From Eutreptiella sp. 'Long Island Sound 2002' (lineage: Eukaryota > Euglenozoa > Euglenophyceae > Eutreptiales > Eutreptiaceae), in the NCBI GenBank assembly GCA_964036045.1, contig OZ038381.1, positions 114,349,790 to 114,413,789 on the forward strand: DNA of 64,000 bases. The letters are read 5' to 3'. Position numbers and translations under genes: made by a program. The notes under the pieces were generated by a model. It did no database searches. It was given only the letters and a program-made list of their open reading frames with translations, and was not told the DNA's origin. Positions 22,150 through 31,080 of this stretch are shown piece by piece. Every line of letters starts with the position of its first letter. Position 1 is the stretch's first letter.

Positions 22150-24714
22150 GTCGGTTGTGAAAGAGGGGGTGTTCTCCTCGGCCTCAACGTCGTTGACGCC
22201 CTTCTTCCTCCTCTCACTACGAGTAGGCTTCTTGTCCTTGTCATTGTTCTGGTTGTTCTGGTTGTTCTCCTTGTTCTTGTTGTCCGACCTGGGGACCCAG
22301 TTCCTCTTGATCTCCTGGATCTCCTTGGCCAACTCGGTCCCCTGCGACACCAGCTTGGAGAGCTCGTCCCTGTCCACCTCCACCTTGGCTTCCCGGATAC
22401 CCGCAGGCGCACGCTTCTTCGACCTGTGCGCCTTCTTGTAAGCCTCCGTGTCGGCCTTGTTGATGGGGCATGTTCGGTGGTCATGGTTGAAGCCTCGCTT
22501 CCTCCCATAACACACGAAACAGCCCTGAGGGTGAGCTCGTATGAACTCCCCAAAGGACAGCGGAGGGTCGCCAATGCGGCGAGGGTCCCTCTTCTCCTGC
22601 TTCCTCCAACCCTGCTGCAGGGGCTTCCGGTTTCCCGGCTTGCTCCCCGCGTTCAGGTTCTTGGCCACGAAGGCACACAAGGCCACTTCGGCAGGCTCAT
22701 CGTCGTCGTCATCGTCGACGAGAGTCTCTTCGCCGCCGGCTCCCGCTGGGTCCATGGCAGCTTCCCCGCCAGGTCCCTCGCCAACGTAGTTGACGTCGCG
22801 GTCGCCGGGCCTCAACCCGCGGGTGTGGTGGAGGTTTCGGTACTCCTTGAGTACTTCCTCGCCAACCCACTCCAGGATCTCGTCGCAGCTCATCCGCGCC
22901 GGGATGGGCTGCAGACGGATGGTCTGGCCGCTCAACTCACACTCGTCAAGGCGCCACATCGCGGTCTTCTCGCGATCGCTCGAGACGGCGATGAGGAGTG
23001 CGTTCCGCAGGGAGTGCCGTTTGACATCCCGGGCCACGTGCTTCTTCGCCCAAGCCACCACGTTCGTGTGATACTCTTTGGGGAGCATCATCTTGACCGT
23101 GTGGTTGGACTTGGCCCGCTTGGATTCCTCCTTGGTGACCCTCTTGATCCATGCTTCCGGCAGCATGGAGAGCAGGCGAGCCTGCTCGTCACCCTCGTTC
23201 CAATCCTCCACATTGCGGCAGAAGAGGGTGTATTTCCCTCGGAAGTCTCGCCAATCTCGTAGGCGGATCTCCCGTCCATCATGCTCAAGCTTGATGGACT
23301 TCCACCGCTTGGCAGCCACCTGCGGAGCGTTCACCCGCTCCTGCTCGTTGAGCCACTTCTTGGCTTCCTTGAGGTTCTTGATTCTCCCCTCCTTGGTCGC
23401 CACGAAGTATAGCTCGCCGAGCACTTCCGGCAGGCGGTACCTGAACCGTTTGAAGACATATCTCTCCGCATCCGCGGGAGGCAGGTCTTCAGTGACGGTC
23501 AGCCCCCAATCGTCCAGCTTCTCCAAGAAGCGGTCGAGGTTGAGGGGGTTGCCATCGTACATGGGGGGCTTGATGTCCTTCAAGTCTTCCCACACGGCGG
23601 CATCCGCGGCCTTAGAGACCATGAATGCCGGCCGCGAGGTCGACCGAGGTTCCCATCGGCCTCGCCCACGGACTCCCACGGCCGCCACGTCCATCTCCTC
23701 CAAGGAATCCCTGTGGCTACGCCGTGGTTCCTCCACGTACGCTGAACCAAAATGTTCACGCCGTACTCTTTCCATGTACGCATCCTCATCACGGCGCCGG
23801 CGGCTGAGTTCAGTGGCCTCCCGTCGTACACCACGCGGCGGGCTGATGTCGAACTCCTCCAGGTCCAGATCCAGGTTCTCACCTTCACCGACATCCCATT
23901 CCACGTCTCCTCTGGGGACCTCATCTCTGAGTCCACCATAACGTCCACCTGCGATGGGGATTGGCTCCGGGGCTGGTGCGGGGCGTCGGGGGCGTACCGG
24001 TGTCCGCGGTGGAGCACGGCGGTTGCCGTACTCCGCGCTGAGCCACTCATCACGCCATTCCTCACTGCCACTGCCGGGCGGCACGCGCTCGTTGCGGCGG
24101 CCCGCGCTGTGGTGAGAGGGGGCGGTGAGAGAGGGGGGACTGGCGCTGGGGCGACTCCTGGGGGCTCCGCCGGGGGCGTGGGGTCTGCCTGGACCTGGTC
24201 CGGGTCCCCAGCCGTCGTCCGACGAGCCAGACTCCAGGGGTGGGTGGTCGCTGCCGACGCTCCCACGGGCTTCCAGCGCGTCCAGCCTCTCCTGCAGGCC
24301 GCTGACGACGTTGGTCAGCGACTTGGTCTCGGCCCTGGCGATGTCCAGCTCCTTCTGCGCGCGCGCGGCGACCCTGGAGATGCTAGCCATCTCGCCCTTG
24401 CCCGTGTCTACCTCCAGCTCGAGCAACTGGACTCTCCTGCGGAGGTAGACAATCCACCGCCAGGTGGTGTCCGGGTCGCCGTTCCCTGGTGGGTCGTCGG
24501 GGTCCCCAGGGGGTCCTCCAGGAGGGCCTCCGCCGGGTCCGCCCGGTCCAGGGGGTCCTCCCCCGCCCGGTGGTCTGCCTCCAGGGGGTCCACTTGGTGG
24601 GCGTCCTCCAGGGGGTCCTGATGGTCCTCCGCCAGGGGGTCCCGGTGGGTCTCCGCTGGGTCGCCTCGGTGGGTCGAGGATGGGCGCTTCCTCGTGATGC
24701 CGAAGTCCATGTCG
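22141..24714 (-). CDS. gag: Gag (capsid and zinc knuckle) of element 1
   Basis: The frame is open from just after a TGA at 24,717-24,715 to the TAG at 22,143-22,141. The first in-frame ATG is near 24,390. The part before it is a Pro/Gly-rich run (PPG-type, about 24,690-24,480), typical of gag linkers, which suggests that translation enters from the upstream ORF by a -1 shift. Counting from 24,426, residues ~15-55 form a short coiled coil, ~275-490 a capsid-like helical region (WEDLKDIKPPMYDG, WRDFRGKYTLFCRNVEDW), and ~636-653 a zinc knuckle CFVCYGRKRGFNHDHRTC (C-x2-C-x8-H-x4-C, longer than the usual CCHC). The C-terminus is basic and Asn-rich. Gag would form the cytoplasmic particle and bind the RNA. 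Confidence 0.8.
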   Translation of the reverse strand, partial: RHGLRHHEEAPILDPPRRPSGDPPGPPGGGPSGPPGGRPPSGPPGGRPPGGGGPPGPGGPGGGPPGGPPGDPDDPPGNGDPDTTWRWIVYLRRRVQLLELEVDTGKGEMASISRVAARAQKELDIARAETKSLTNVVSGLQERLDALEARGSVGSDHPPLESGSSDDGWGPGPGPGRPHAPGGAPRSRPSASPPSLTAPSHHSAGRRNERVPPGSGSEEWRDEWLSAEYGNRRAPPRTPVRPRRPAPAPEPIPIAGGRYGGLRDEVPRGDVEWDVGEGENLDLDLEEFDISPPRGVRREATELSRRRRDEDAYMERVRREHFGSAYVEEPRRSHRDSLEEMDVAAVGVRGRGRWEPRSTSRPAFMVSKAADAAVWEDLKDIKPPMYDGNPLNLDRFLEKLDDWGLTVTEDLPPADAERYVFKRFRYRLPEVLGELYFVATKEGRIKNLKEAKKWLNEQERVNAPQVAAKRWKSIKLEHDGREIRLRDWRDFRGKYTLFCRNVEDWNEGDEQARLLSMLPEAWIKRVTKEESKRAKSNHTVKMMLPKEYHTNVVAWAKKHVARDVKRHSLRNALLIAVSSDREKTAMWRLDECELSGQTIRLQPIPARMSCDEILEWVGEEVLKEYRNLHHTRGLRPGDRDVNYVGEGPGGEAAMDPAGAGGEETLVDDDDDDEPAEVALCAFVAKNLNAGSKPGNRKPLQQGWRKQEKRDPRRIGDPPLSFGEFIRAHPQGCFVCYGRKRGFNHDHRTCPINKADTEAYKKAHRSKKRAPAGIREAKVEVDRDELSKLVSQGTELAKEIQEIKRNWVPRSDNKNKENNQNNQNNDKDKKPTRSERRKKGVNDVEAEENTPSFTTDAP

Positions 24715-26096
24715 TCATCCTCGTCCATGTCGCCCCACCTGGGCGTCTCGGTCACGGAAGACTGCGAGCTCCGGTAGGGAGGAGGGGAATCCTCATCCTC
24801 ACCTTCCGGTTCCATGGGGACGTCTCCGCCGCCTCCGCCCGTCCAAGCCACCACTTGGCGATGTCGGCGGCCTCGTTCATCCCCGTCACTGGCGGTGAAG
24901 AAGGGGTCACTGTCGTGGGGGTGCCCACCCGCTGGCCTCCGCGGCCTCTCGGGGGTCTTCCCCTTGCCCTTCCTCCGTCGACGGGCGGTGTGGCCACTGC
25001 TCCTACTGCTGCCCGTGTCCGCCTCATCCAGCGTCATCCTGGAGGAGGCGTCCCCTTCGAAAAGCTTTCGAAGGGTCTCCACTCGTGATCCTCCCGGGGG
25101 AGTCTCGCGGCGGAGTTTGGCCTCTGCCTCCTCCATTGCGGCGGCGGTGGCTGCGGTAGCCCGCACTTCGGCTTCTCCCCGAGCACGAGCCGCCTCGGCT
25201 TCCCGGGCCTGCTGCAGCCGCGCCTTCTGCGCTTCCAACGCCGCCAGCTCCGCCTCCGTCTTGGCGTTCTCCTCAGCGACCTTCCGTCGCGCGTCCTCGA
25301 TGGCTTCCTTCTTGGCGGCGTCCGCCTGGGCCTTGGCCGTTACTTCGTCGTGGGCACTTTCCTCCACCTCCTTCTTTGCCCTCTCTTGGGCAAGCGCCTC
25401 TTCCAGCGCCTTCACCTCGGCCTCCTTGCAGGCAATGGCCTCCTGCGTCTGGCGGGCTTCCTCGTCGGTTGCCCTGATCCGGGCAGCCACTGCCTCATGG
25501 GCGGCCGCAGCCGTGAGACCGGCCGCGATGGCTGCCACTTTCGAGGCGTGGTAGTCCATGCCTCTGCCCCACTCGGTGGCCTCCTCATGGGCGATGCCGA
25601 CGGCGCCCTCCACGGCAGCGTTCTGCTGCGTGGCCCGTTGCCGGGCAACCCGAAGGTTGCAGGGCGCCCCACAGACGCGCTCACAGGCGCGCGCCACGTC
25701 CCTTTGGGCGGGAGCGGCGCTGCTGCTGGAGCTGGCCTGGTCGGCCGGCAGCCTCCCGCGGTGGGCCGACTCCACGTCGCTGCTGGGGCCTGCTGGGGCC
25801 TGCTGGGGCCTCAGGAGCAGCCGACGGGGCTTGGCCTGGGTCTGCTTGGCGACTTCCATGAAGTCACCAAGGGTGGCGTGGCCGGGGTGATGACCACCAT
25901 TGGCCCGTTGGGGACTGGGGGCTGGGGTTCCGCCCTTGGCGCCTTGGGCGGCTTCGGCGGCCAGGAACTCCGGGTACTCCCGCCACTTCCGGTCCCGCTT
26001 CTTGTCCCCGGCGGACCGCTTCTCCTTCCCCGGAGACGCGCTGCTGCTGCCCTGCAGCCTGCGCTCGCTCCCCGGTTCCGGGAAGCTCTTCTCCAT
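24408..26096 (-). CDS. Alanine/glutamate-rich coiled-coil ORF upstream of gag (N-terminal gag-like part)
   Basis: The frame has 562 codons starting with a true ATG at 26,096-26,094. Residues ~190-335 are a long Ala/Glu/Lys/Arg heptad-like stretch, a probable coiled coil for multimerisation. They are followed by a basic stretch (ARRRRKGKGKTPERPRRPAG) and an acidic stretch (MDEDDDMDFG, near 24,700). After about 24,700 the product becomes a repetitive His/Asp/Pro string, while the -1 frame over the same bases reads as a PPG-rich gag linker. The genuine protein therefore probably switches frame between 24,714 and 24,408. A 10-bp unit, tgctggggcc on the plus strand, is repeated three times within the coding part near 25,781-25,810. 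I know no named family for this protein. Confidence 0.6.
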   Translation of the reverse strand: MEKSFPEPGSERRLQGSSSASPGKEKRSAGDKKRDRKWREYPEFLAAEAAQGAKGGTPAPSPQRANGGHHPGHATLGDFMEVAKQTQAKPRRLLLRPQQAPAGPSSDVESAHRGRLPADQASSSSSAAPAQRDVARACERVCGAPCNLRVARQRATQQNAAVEGAVGIAHEEATEWGRGMDYHASKVAAIAAGLTAAAAHEAVAARIRATDEEARQTQEAIACKEAEVKALEEALAQERAKKEVEESAHDEVTAKAQADAAKKEAIEDARRKVAEENAKTEAELAALEAQKARLQQAREAEAARARGEAEVRATAATAAAMEEAEAKLRRETPPGGSRVETLRKLFEGDASSRMTLDEADTGSSRSSGHTARRRRKGKGKTPERPRRPAGGHPHDSDPFFTASDGDERGRRHRQVVAWTGGGGGDVPMEPEGEDEDSPPPYRSSQSSVTETPRWGDMDEDDDMDFGITRKRPSSTHRGDPAETHRDPLAEDHQDPLEDAHQVDPLEADHRAGEDPLDRADPAEALLEDPLGTPTTHQGTATRTPPGGGLSTSAGESSCSSWR

Positions 26097-26159
26097 CGTG
26101 TCCCACAGGGAGACATTGATCGAGGCGCCCTACGGGTACACGTTGGGCTCCTCGTCCTC

Positions 26160-26492
26160 CTAAATCCTGTCGGGACGCAGGCCTTCCCCGGGCCTGTCCG
26201 GCCGGGTCCACGTCCTCCAGCGCCTCTGCTGGTGGCGGTACTCGTACCCTTCCGCCCGCAGCCAGTCCTCCACGGCCTGCAGGCGGTCGGGGGCGATGTC
26301 CGTGCGGAGCTCGAAGCTCCTGGGCATGCCGCCTTCGCACTGGGGGTGGCTGTGGCGGTAGTGCTGGTCCCAAACCAACCCACGCAGCAGGCGTGCTGCA
26401 TGGGGGTGGGGCCGCGGCCACGTCCTGCCCGCTTCCTGCCAATTCACCATGGCAGCGGGGGCGTAGTTGGTCTTGAGGTCCTTGGTATGCAC
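26160..26492 (-). CDS. 110-codon ORF in the leader, in frame with the coiled-coil ORF
   Basis: It begins with GTG at 26,492, has an internal ATG (AAMVNWQEAG), and ends with TAG at 26,162-26,160. After nine codons there is a second TAG (26,132-26,130), then eleven codons lead to the ATG of the 562-codon ORF, all in one frame. The product has a normal, non-repetitive composition (for example LQAVEDWLRAEGYEYRHQQR). It may be a regulatory upstream ORF or an N-terminal extension reached by stop readthrough. I recognise no domain. Confidence 0.4.
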   Translation of the reverse strand: MHTKDLKTNYAPAAMVNWQEAGRTWPRPHPHAARLLRGLVWDQHYRHSHPQCEGGMPRSFELRTDIAPDRLQAVEDWLRAEGYEYRHQQRRWRTWTRPDRPGEGLRPDRI

Positions 26493-26854
26493 TCGTACAA
26501 CTCAACGAACTGGTGGTGGTTGTTGAGGCGGGTGCTGCAGCACTTGGCTGGGTGTGCGGCTGGTGCTGGTCAGCCAGTGGTTGTGGAAGTGGTTGACGCG
26601 GCCCTGCTGGTCGGCCGATGGGTCTGGTCTGTCCACTTCCTTCACGGTCGCGGCGCGGTCAGGGCGATGCTCTGGACGGCGCTGCCGGCCCCGTGACGAA
26701 CTCAGCGCTGTCGCTGGGTGGCGCTGCGAGCCGCTGCGCTGCGCTGCGAGCCGCTGCGCTGCGCTGCGAGCTGCGAGCTGCGCCGCGCTGCTCGGGGTTG
26801 GTGGCCCCGAGTGGCACGCGAGGGTTGGGTAACCCCGCGGCGGTGAAACGCTTT
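26493..26854 (-). other. 5' leader of element 1
   Basis: Sequence between the 5' LTR and the first ORF. It contains a gctgcgctgcgagcc-type microsatellite at about 26,728-26,790. The bases just after the LTR (sense AAAGCGTTTCACCGCC) do not start with TGG, and I could not match them to a tRNA 3' end, so the primer binding site is unidentified. Confidence 0.6.
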
Positions 26855-29524
26855 TGACGCGTTCCCGTGGGGGGCCGGCCACGGGACGCTGCGGTGACAC
26901 GCACAAGTGAGCAGGCAGGCAAGGCACTACGCTCACAAGGGCATCAATACGCTCGTGTCATGTGACAAAGCGTTTCAGAATCCTTGCCACTCTGAAATGA
27001 GGGAACGAAAGTATGTACAGCAACACATCAGGATATGTACACATGGGGTTAAGACTGGACTGGGGTAAGGGCATCACAGGACAATGGACACTCTATCCCA
27101 ACTCGTATCCCAATCCCAGGTCCGACCCTCCCAGTGGCTGGTGGGGGCGGGGGCTCAAACACAACCCATGCCCTGCTCAGTCCGGACCCTGAAACCCTGC
27201 CAATAGGGGAGGTGTCCCGCCCAGCCACAGGCTAGTTCCTGGGAACCCAAGGGCTCCAAGGCCAACCAACAATGGCTGCCCATGCTCCCTCTACGGCAGG
27301 TCCCAACTCCTCTCTGCGTCAGAGATATGGCCCCGCCATTATCACCCAGGAGTTGGTAGCTGAAAATGGGCTGTTTCAGCCCAAACTGAAATGAACTCAA
27401 AAATCCCCAAAATTGACCCCTCGTCCGGACCCGCCAGAGGTAGGGACGAGGCAACTAACCCTATGCCCTTCGAGTACGAACTCCCTGGAGCCCTCACCCA
27501 ACCTGGTTCCCTCTGAGGTCCCGGCATCAGGGCAACACGGATGAGTCAAGTGGGGTCATGATGCCAAAATCACCAAAATTGGCTTCATTCCCACGCATGA
27601 CTCGCCCGGCCAAGGTAAGGCCAATGGCTCACAGGGTAGGAGGCAGGACCTAGGACTTATATCTGAGTGTACCACTTTCAATTAGGTCCTGGCTCCCTGT
27701 GGGCTTAGAGTAATGGGGCCGCCAATTGACCACACGGAAGGGGGAAATTGGGGTCCCAAAATGGGGTCATTTTTGCTGCTCGAAATGAGCCAAAATTCGG
27801 GGTGCTCCCAATAGTATATCTCCACGCCGGCTTGGAGATCGGATCTGCCATCCCATACGCGATCCACCAGGAGTCCAATGGAGTCTCGCATGCCCTTGGC
27901 TCTCGGAGATCTCAATGTCACTGGGCGTGGTGACGATCCCAATTGGGTCCACAAATGTCAAAATTGCAAAATTGCCCACACTCACTTTGGGCTAGCGCCT
28001 TCACAAAGGTGGCCCCGCTTCGCCCACGTGGTGTGTCGACCATGGAGACCATTACCCATAACACCCATGTCATATATGGTCCATTGGTCCATGCGTCCGG
28101 CGTGCAGGAGGGTTAGAACATAGTGCACGGCGGGCAGCAAAAGTGGAAAATTGCTCAAAATGGCCAAAAATGCGCACACTCATGGTTGGGGCAAATGAGG
28201 CACATGCCCGACTCGGACCGGAGTATGCCATAGGATTGGTATCAAGTCATACGTGTCCAACATATCTTTTGGGCGTCGCCCAACTCCCCCGGTATTGGGA
28301 ATGGCAGGGTCGCCAAGTGAGCCCATGATTTGGGATAGTCCCAAATCGCCAACATGGCAGCCACGGTATGCCAAGCCCAAGAGGAGTTATTCGCCGGGTC
28401 CAAGATATGTTGGGGAGCTAAGTATGTACCCTCAGAACATACTTGGGTCATGATGTCAATTGAGCGCAACGTTGAGATGCATGTTCGCCACTTGACATCA
28501 TGGCGGGCTTGGCTTGGAGCGATGGACCCGCCAAATGGGCACGCAACACAACACAAGGCACATACTCCATATTGCCCAAAAAGGTAGCTCCCACCACGAT
28601 ATGTCATGCCCCTCCAAGGGCATAACTTTGTGTCAATTGCTCATAGGAACTCAAGAAGAGTTCCTATGCAACACCAACACCTGCGCGCTACACTCGAAAG
28701 TTATCTTAACGCAGGCAATATCATGGCCAAAGAGTTATAACGCAAACTCTACCCTCTTGACCATGATCCATTACACTAGCGCGCATGTGTGGAGACGCAA
28801 GGCATATAATGCTTCCTAAATTACGTCGGGAGTATTGTGAATACATCCCACGTTTCCTTATCGCAATTCCTCGCAAGCAACACGAGATATGACCTTCACA
28901 AGTGGCCTCACGAATCAACTTTGTTTTGCCCATATCTTTAAGACAAATGGAGGGCAAGGTAAAAGGAAAGTTGATTCGTGCATAGGGTAGCACGTAGGTC
29001 CACTCGAAAGAGGTCAAATCAAGTGCGGGGATGTCGAAGTCGAAAATCCGATTTCGACATCCTGAAAAATTCAGTTTAAGGTTGCGAGTGTGAGATGTGA
29101 AAATTGCGGAAGCATCCATGCAGTTCCTGACGACTTTGGAGCCTTCGTGACGGATTGCGTTAAAATTTCCATTAAATACAGTTAAACTGGCGGTTACGGT
29201 AAAGTCGCGATCCAACCGCCAGCAGTCAAAACAGTGAATATCAGAACGGAAGCGTAAAACTTGACGGAAACAATATGAAAATAAAACCCTGTTGATTCCT
29301 GATGTTCTGATATACAAATCTCCGCTGGCGGTGCATCGGTTGCCGATGCGGGGCTTTACGGCACGGAACACGCTCCCGCCGGGCTCGCGGCGGGCGTCAA
29401 CGGGCGCCTTCCGTACATGGGGTTAGTGGACCGGAGACCGGTCTTCCCTTCCGTACATGGGGTTAGTGGACCGGAGACCGGTTGTATGCCGTAACCTAGC
29501 CATGGGGTTCTGGGTACCGCTTCA
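26855..29524 (-). repeat. 5' LTR of element 1 (2,670 bp)
   Basis: Direct copy of 12,645-15,667 with the same ends. It lacks about 353 bp relative to the other LTR. The junction is at about 28,500, where tgacatcatg is joined directly to gcgggcttggcttgg. Short matching sequence (g.cggg) at the two edges of the missing segment suggests deletion between microhomologies. It should contain the promoter of the element; I did not identify a TATA box with confidence. Confidence 0.95.
28721..29371 (-). CDS. 216-codon open frame inside the 5' LTR, unknown product
   Basis: Counterpart of the frame at 14,864-15,514 in the other LTR, with a few amino-acid differences and no stops. If translated it would be the first ORF of the element. 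No domain recognised. Confidence 0.3.
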   Translation of the reverse strand: MFRAVKPRIGNRCTASGDLYIRTSGINRVLFSYCFRQVLRFRSDIHCFDCWRLDRDFTVTASLTVFNGNFNAIRHEGSKVVRNCMDASAIFTSHTRNLKLNFSGCRNRIFDFDIPALDLTSFEWTYVLPYARINFPFTLPSICLKDMGKTKLIREATCEGHISCCLRGIAIRKRGMYSQYSRRNLGSIICLASPHMRASVMDHGQEGRVCVITLWP

Positions 29525-29528
29525 GTCT
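29525..29528. repeat. Target-site duplication, right copy (GTCT)
   Basis: Identical to 12,641-12,644, immediately outside the CA end of the LTR at 29,524. Confidence 0.75.
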
Positions 29529-30053
29529 CATCTGCCTTTGCTTTACGAGTTGGAGAGGGCAGGTTGATTGGTGCACCTGCAGTTGCCTTCGGCGACTTTG
29601 AATTTTTCTGCCCGTGCTGAAAAGGGCGCTGATCACACAATCAACAAACTGTACCTCAGCGGTGAGTGGCGAGGACAGTCCGACCTCTTCAACATACACG
29701 CCGTGCACGCAAACAGAGCACTTCTTTGCTCCAGGCCCTGACTGGGAAACGTGTTGTAACGTCCCTGTTAGGCCACAGTTGCTTAGTAGCGCTGTGTTCT
29801 CTTGTAATTCACAGGGGGGCCAATAGGGCCTGTGACTCCTTTGTCATGAACACCCAGTAGTGTGTTTAGGGGTTAGGGTCAGCAAGCCTGGTACGGACTG
29901 ATTGCGGTTGTGCTCACCCTGCCTTCAAAGGCTGGTGCTGGCATTAGTGAGTGTAGTTTAGTGCCGTCTCCTGTCCCGCGTGCTTTTCCTCGTGGGCAGG
30001 AAAGTGTGTTAGCTTTTGGCCCTTAGCAAAAATTGGCGTTTTATATGCCCCTA
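29529..30053. other. Spacer right of element 1, no feature seen
   Basis: About 525 bp of moderate GC sequence with only short open frames. Before element 1 inserted it would have been continuous with 12,311-12,640. Confidence 0.4.
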
Positions 30054-30483
30054 GCACACTTGGCCACCCCTCTCCTCTAGTAGGTAGGGCTTTTGCCGTC
30101 TTCCCCAAGGATAGGCGCCAGCACAGAAACTGGGTGCCATAGGAGTGGTAATAGTACCTGATTAGGACCTCCGGTCCGACGTCAGTGAGGCCCGGTCTCC
30201 AGGAGCCACCCCGGGGAGTGAAGTGAGACACATACAGACATACATAGCACACTTACTTAGAGTTAGGGGTATGGTAAACCCTGTAAGGAAGGGTAGAACC
30301 CCATGGGTCTGGACCAGTCAGGGGTCCTAACTGTGGGCACACTTGTCTCCAAGGAGGGTGCACACACCTTGCCTCATAACAGGTTGCTTGTCATTCCCCC
30401 CTGGAGTAGAAAGCCACCGCTCTTCGTTTGCTCCCCAACGTGGCTACATCAGGGCAGCTCCCATGCAACACATGGTCAACAAG
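30054..30483. repeat. Dispersed repeat E, copy 1
   Basis: About 430 bp in the same orientation as 46,802-47,222. Shared blocks include gcacacttggccacccct, ggagtggtaatagtacctg, gtaaggaagggtagaaccc and catgcaacacatggtcaac. Both ends of the match are abrupt, which suggests a mobile or duplicated unit, but no terminal inverted repeat or coding capacity is visible. Confidence 0.75.
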
Positions 30484-31080
30484 CGATGGGGGGCTACACA
30501 AGAGGAGGCACGGAAGTTGACTGGCATGAGAACTATTTTGGTTAGAGTGTTGTACCTGGCCATGGAGCCATATTGGATGATGCTGGGTGAACAATGATGT
30601 ATGCATATGTGATGTATGTATAAATGGGATGAACATGATGAGACAGAGGGACACAAGACACCATACATGAAATCATGTCAAAACGTTAAAGAAAGGAAGG
30701 TCATGAATTTGTTTTGCTTTGTTCTCTTTTTTCTTGTGCCAAGCACCATGAAAAGATAGGCTTTGCTACATTAAAAGACTTCGTATTCTCACTTTGAGTG
30801 TATTATTTGTGTAGAAAAGGCTTGCGTCACAAGTAAGAAGGAAATACTTTATCTTAAACAAACATAATGCAGACATTTCATCCGATGGCTTGTACCATCT
30901 ACCTTAACTAAAGAAAGTTGGGCCGAATGAGCAAAATGACACACACGGTGTCAATATGACACAAACCAAAATGTTCATAACTCGGGCTTACTATGCCAGG
31001 TTGTACGTGGGGACTTGACAATCCAGAGCTAACACCAATGACGCTGTCAGCTCAAATACGCCGTGTTGGGTTGAGGTAGT
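30484..31080. other. AT-richer spacer, no feature seen
   Basis: Non-repetitive sequence between repeat E and the minisatellite, with no open frame worth noting. Confidence 0.4.

Larger units (their letters stand above)
12645..29524 (-). mobile_element. Element 1: near-complete Ty3/gypsy chromovirus with ~3-kb LTRs
   Basis: This 16.9-kb element is bounded by direct repeats with TG...CA ends and a GTCT target duplication. In sense order on the minus strand: 5' LTR (29,524-26,855), leader, a 110-codon ORF, a coiled-coil ORF, gag with a zinc knuckle, an in-frame UAG, pol (PR, extra domain, RT, RNase H, integrase, chromodomain), a 1.5-kb untranslated region, a polypurine tract and the 3' LTR (15,667-12,645). 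The integrase lies after RNase H and a chromodomain ends the protein, which defines the chromovirus branch of Metaviridae. The LTRs differ by a few per cent and one large deletion, so the insertion is not brand new, yet pol is uninterrupted. Confidence 0.95.

Noticed and set aside
24464-24697. Plus-strand Gly/Pro collagen-like ORF
   Set aside because: It is the antisense of the PPG-rich gag linker; GGN/CCN-rich DNA reads as Gly/Pro on both strands.
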